Below are positions 30,024-32,868 of a DNA stretch of 32,868 nucleotides, one piece after another (positions within the stretch are counted from its first letter, which is position 1; each line of letters starts with the position of its first letter). Below the pieces are notes generated by a model. The model ran no database searches, had not been told where the DNA came from, and saw only the letters and a program-made list of their open reading frames with translations. The position numbers and the translations under genes are program-made. This stretch comes from Symbiodinium natans (taxonomy: Eukaryota; Sar; Dinophyceae; Suessiales; Symbiodiniaceae): contig CAJNDS010000158.1 of the NCBI GenBank assembly GCA_905221605.1, positions 71,531 to 104,398 on the forward strand, written 5' to 3'.

Positions 30024-30455
30024 TTGGCTGGCGCCACGGTGTGTAAAGCCGCAAAGCTCGATCTCTCAGAAGGTTTCCATAAGCTTCGTAGCTTACCTGA
30101 GGCTCTGAGAGCGGCACCCTCGGATGCCGCTCTTCGAGCTGGCGGCAGCGTCATTGCTGGTGGCCGGGGCCAAGTGGGGGGCGGACAGTTCGGACGAGCC
30201 AGCGGAGGCGGAGTTTTGCTGACCATCATGGCGTGCTGGCGTGCCTCGTGTTTGCATACCTTTTGCCTCGTGTTTGCTTCCATACCACCATTGCAAGCGC
30301 TTGTGCTCGCCGCCTTAGCAGCTACACGTCGGCAGTCCAAGTGGCCTCCGAGTTTCCAACGCGCACTTTTCGTTGCAGATACGGACAGTGACCGCGGGTC
30401 GAGGAGAACACAAAAGATGGCAGGGAGCAACCGACCCATAAACCCGAGACCTTGA
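30024..30455 (+). CDS. Hypothetical ORF of 143 codons
   Basis: It includes a Gly-rich middle (GGRGQVGGGQFGRASGGG) and a hydrophobic segment (IPPLQALVLAALAA). The sequence before the Gly-rich part (LDLSEGFHKLRSLPEALRAA) looks protein-like, but no family is recognised. A longer frame runs on the opposite strand (29957-30667), so strand and reality are both uncertain. Confidence 0.2.
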   Translation: MAGATVCKAAKLDLSEGFHKLRSLPEALRAAPSDAALRAGGSVIAGGRGQVGGGQFGRASGGGVLLTIMACWRASCLHTFCLVFASIPPLQALVLAALAATRRQSKWPPSFQRALFVADTDSDRGSRRTQKMAGSNRPINPRP

Positions 30456-30499
30456 ATCCGCAGCAAGTGAGCGGGACGTCTAGGTTTCCGGGGACCTTG

Positions 30500-32100
30500 G
30501 AAGCTCTGCTTTCCTGAGTTAGCAGTACCGGCTTCCTGTATCAGCAGGGGAGGTGCAGAACCTTCCGTGTGCCTGTTGCCATCTGAAATTTTGTAGAGTG
30601 GTGGGAGCTGGCAAGGAGTCAAAAAAGGCAGCGAATCGAGAGGCTTCTCTAACCTTCTCCCACTCAATACCGTGCACGACAGGAGTTGGGGGTCCAGCGT
30701 GGCTCGGATTGGCTAGGATTGACTAGGAGCTGCCGAAAAAATCAATAGGAACTGGGGGTTGTCACGCGAGGCGCGAGATACGCGAAAGGCCTGGACCATG
30801 TTGGACCATCTTGGACCATTCCCTGCCAAAGTACCTGCTTCTTCAACGTACTGGTAGGCTCGTGCGACGACAGCCTCGACATCTATGCAGAACTCCCAGC
30901 CAAGGCATGACCCTTCAGGCAGGGGACCACGGTGACCGCAATGGTTTTGTTCACAGCATCCTCGCATCTCCAATTTGTAAATGGAGATGTGGCTAAGCAA
31001 CCCCCAGTGAGATTGCAGCTGGGTGTTTGCCCCTGCACGCGAGCGACGGCAGCGGAAGCTGTGCAAATGGCACGTGCAAGCTGGCTCCAATCTCCGAATC
31101 GCTTGCTGGTTTCGGCCAGTTATCACAAGGTTTGCGTGCAAGGCCACGATGGAAAGGTTACCCGGTACCCGCCCCCTTGCCCATTGAGGGAGGCACTGGA
31201 ATGAGTTGGGCAGAAGGGCATACGGGGCACATTGGCCTATGCGACAGGTGCGCAAGAGAGGCAGCGGGAAGTTGCTCTTCCGACCCAAGCTGTGCGAGAT
31301 GCTGTGGACGGCACGGCCGAGGCCTGCAGCTGCTAGCTTCGAGAAAACGTCTGCCGAAGTCCTCAACAATGTTGGGGTTGCACGATCGGAGCACCTCTCA
31401 GGACGAATGGGTGATGCTTGAAACGCTCGAGGCTGATGCGAAGGCCTCCCCCTAACTCTGTTGGGCTAGAACCACACATCTGGCGCAACCGTTTGTGCCA
31501 ACCTCTTGTCGCCAACCTGTGTCGCGCTCTCGAACTTTTGTTCAGAGGGCTCTGATGAGAGATGGGCCCCAGCCTTGGAGACATAATAGGAGAGAGAGAG
31601 GGTCAGCAGAGCACAGAGAGATCAGGCTTTCTTCTTTGCTCTGCTGAGGAGCTGCTTCACCGGCTGGGCACGTGCGCTGGGCCCCTCACCTCAGGCAGAG
31701 AGGTGAGAGCCCTCTCGATCTTCAGTTCGGAGATGCACAGATGCACAGAGGGCGGATCTTCTTTTTCTGCTTCTCAAAAGTGAGCGTTGCTCTCCTCTTT
31801 TTCTGTGAGATTGATTGATGTGGCCCCCTCGGTTTACTCGTGGTCCCATTTGTGCCTTGTGTGGCACCAAGGCCACTTGCAGCGCCCCAGAGTGCATGAC
31901 AGAGACGACGAGGATCTCGGTTTGCTAGGCCTTCGTTAAGCTTTCTTTCATTCTACAGATGCGTTGTGATGCCGAGTAGACATATCGCCCAGCCCATGTG
32001 AAGGAACTGCGGGGACAGTGCGTGGGCCTTGTCAGGGGGTTTCGAGGTGTTTTGAAGTACAGACAGGCAAGGACAACTGATAAAGGTTGACAGGGGGCGG
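30500..32100. other. Downstream region with scattered exon-like segments, no firm gene
   Basis: Frames on both strands (30713-31369 minus; 30932-31204, 31206-31421, 31027-31455 and 31562-31783 plus) overlap each other. Protein-like pieces on the + strand include NRLLVSASYHKV (near 31105), VRKRGSGKLLFRPKLCEMLW (near 31249, after an AG-G boundary) and QDEWVMLETLEADAKA (near 31400). I could not chain them by phase as was possible for the WD40 gene, so none is called as a gene. Confidence 0.3.
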
Positions 32101-32187
32101 CCAAAAGACATGTCGCCTTATCCTGCGCCTGATGTGGCCGATAGCGTGCTTCTCGCTCTTGCATGTAATTCGATTTTTTCGGCTTTT

Positions 32188-32232
32188 CGAAGTATGCCCG
32201 CAGTATGCCCTCAAAGTATGCCCTCAAAGTAT
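32188..32232 (+). repeat. 13-bp tandem repeat AAGTATGCCCTCA
   Basis: Two full and two partial units of AGTATGCCCTCAA. Confidence 0.75.
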
Positions 32233-32665
32233 GCTAGACCTATGCTAGAATGTGAGAGGCGAGGACTTCGAAAGGGTGATCTGTACATCGCACCGTCGAA
32301 GCACAGCACAGGACTCCGGAAGCTGGCACAAAAAGCGGGGCCGCTTCGGGGTTCTCAAAATTGAGCGGAGAGCTCCTGGGCTTTTGTACCCGGGAGACAA
32401 CTGATGCGCACTCTGCCTTCACCACAAAAAAATGGACCGACCCTTTGCGTGGTCTTTCTTTGATTGCATTATACTCTTCCGTCGCCTTTGTCGGCGTGTC
32501 TGACGCAGGATGTTCCAATGCTAGAAATATGAGTCGCGGAGTCTTGCGCAGATTTGAGGGCCCAAAGAGCAAAGCAGAGAGCCAACGCAGAGGGTTGCCT
32601 CTGGGGAGGGTTGAACTCTTCTGTGGCTCCTGGAAGGATGCGCCATGCCGGCTTGTCGAGATGAG

Positions 32666-32726
32666 GCGCAGACACCCGAGAACGAAGAGGCCGCGGCGTC
32701 GGTGGCCCAAGCAGAGCTTTTGCAAA
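32666..32726 (+). other. Candidate exon of a further + strand gene
   Basis: After GATGAG and starting with G, an open segment encodes AQTPENEEAAASVAQAELL plus a few residues, an acidic Ala/Glu-rich stretch that looks like coding sequence, with a possible GA donor at 32727. The splice style matches the WD40 gene. No neighbouring exon could be joined with confidence, and other frames are open too. Confidence 0.35.
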
Positions 32727-32806
32727 GAGAGAAAGGTATAGAGGGAGAGAAAGAGAGAGGAAAGCTGTTTTCCTTAAGTATTGTCGCCGTCGCGGTTCTC
32801 TCAAGG

Positions 32807-32868
32807 TTCTCTCCCCTATCCCCTATCCCCTCTCCCCACTCCCCCTCTCCCCCTCTCCCCCTCTCCCC
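32807..32868 (+). repeat. C-rich CCCCTCTC/CCCCTATC repeat at the window end
   Basis: Units of CCCCTATC then CCCCTCTC continue to the last base of the window, so the array runs beyond it. Confidence 0.85.

Noticed and set aside
30713-31369. Minus-strand ORF of 218 codons
   Set aside because: Contains no recognised motif, and + strand pieces in the same DNA look at least as protein-like; kept only as part of an undecided region.

Overview
The window looks like nuclear DNA of a dinoflagellate, possibly a Symbiodiniaceae-type genome. The reasons are: very short exons with splice donors that are mostly GC or GA rather than GT; acceptors that are always AG followed by an exonic G; abundant TTTAGGG-type repeats; heavy simple-repeat content; and a fragment of a repetitive recombinase-like protein of a kind I associate with dinoflagellates. 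Nothing bacterial (operons, Shine-Dalgarno sites, CRISPR) was seen. All family assignments are from reading the sequence, not from searches.

Layout. (1) 1-12262: an intergenic or subtelomere-like field of about two dozen TTTAGGG/CCCTAAA arrays that change orientation many times. The spacers between them share dispersed modules, and I see no convincing gene. (2) 12263-13150: a spacer followed by a roughly 640-bp CA/CACG/CACGCG satellite. (3) 13200-28737, + strand: one gene for a seven-bladed WD40 beta-propeller protein, closest in layout to WDR13 as far as I can recall. It is split into about 25 exons averaging under 50 nt. I rebuilt the exons by reading phase: 18 consecutive exons (14952 to 28737) join without a phase break and end at a TGA at 28735-28737. 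The N-terminal exon(s) upstream of 13200 were not found. (4) 18310-27968: the 9.66-kb intron of this gene, between blade-6 exons. It holds foldback hairpins, a GC-rich satellite with G-quadruplex potential, AT-rich 22-bp repeats, a truncated recombinase-like mobile-element ORF, GGTACATTGG repeats and a diverged tandem duplication. (5) 28738-32868: downstream flank with a few low-confidence ORFs and one exon-like segment at 32666-32726 with the same splice style, possibly a further + strand gene.

The main biological content is the WD40 gene and the repeat-built giant intron inside it. The very long ORFs in the CA and GC satellites are repeat artefacts.
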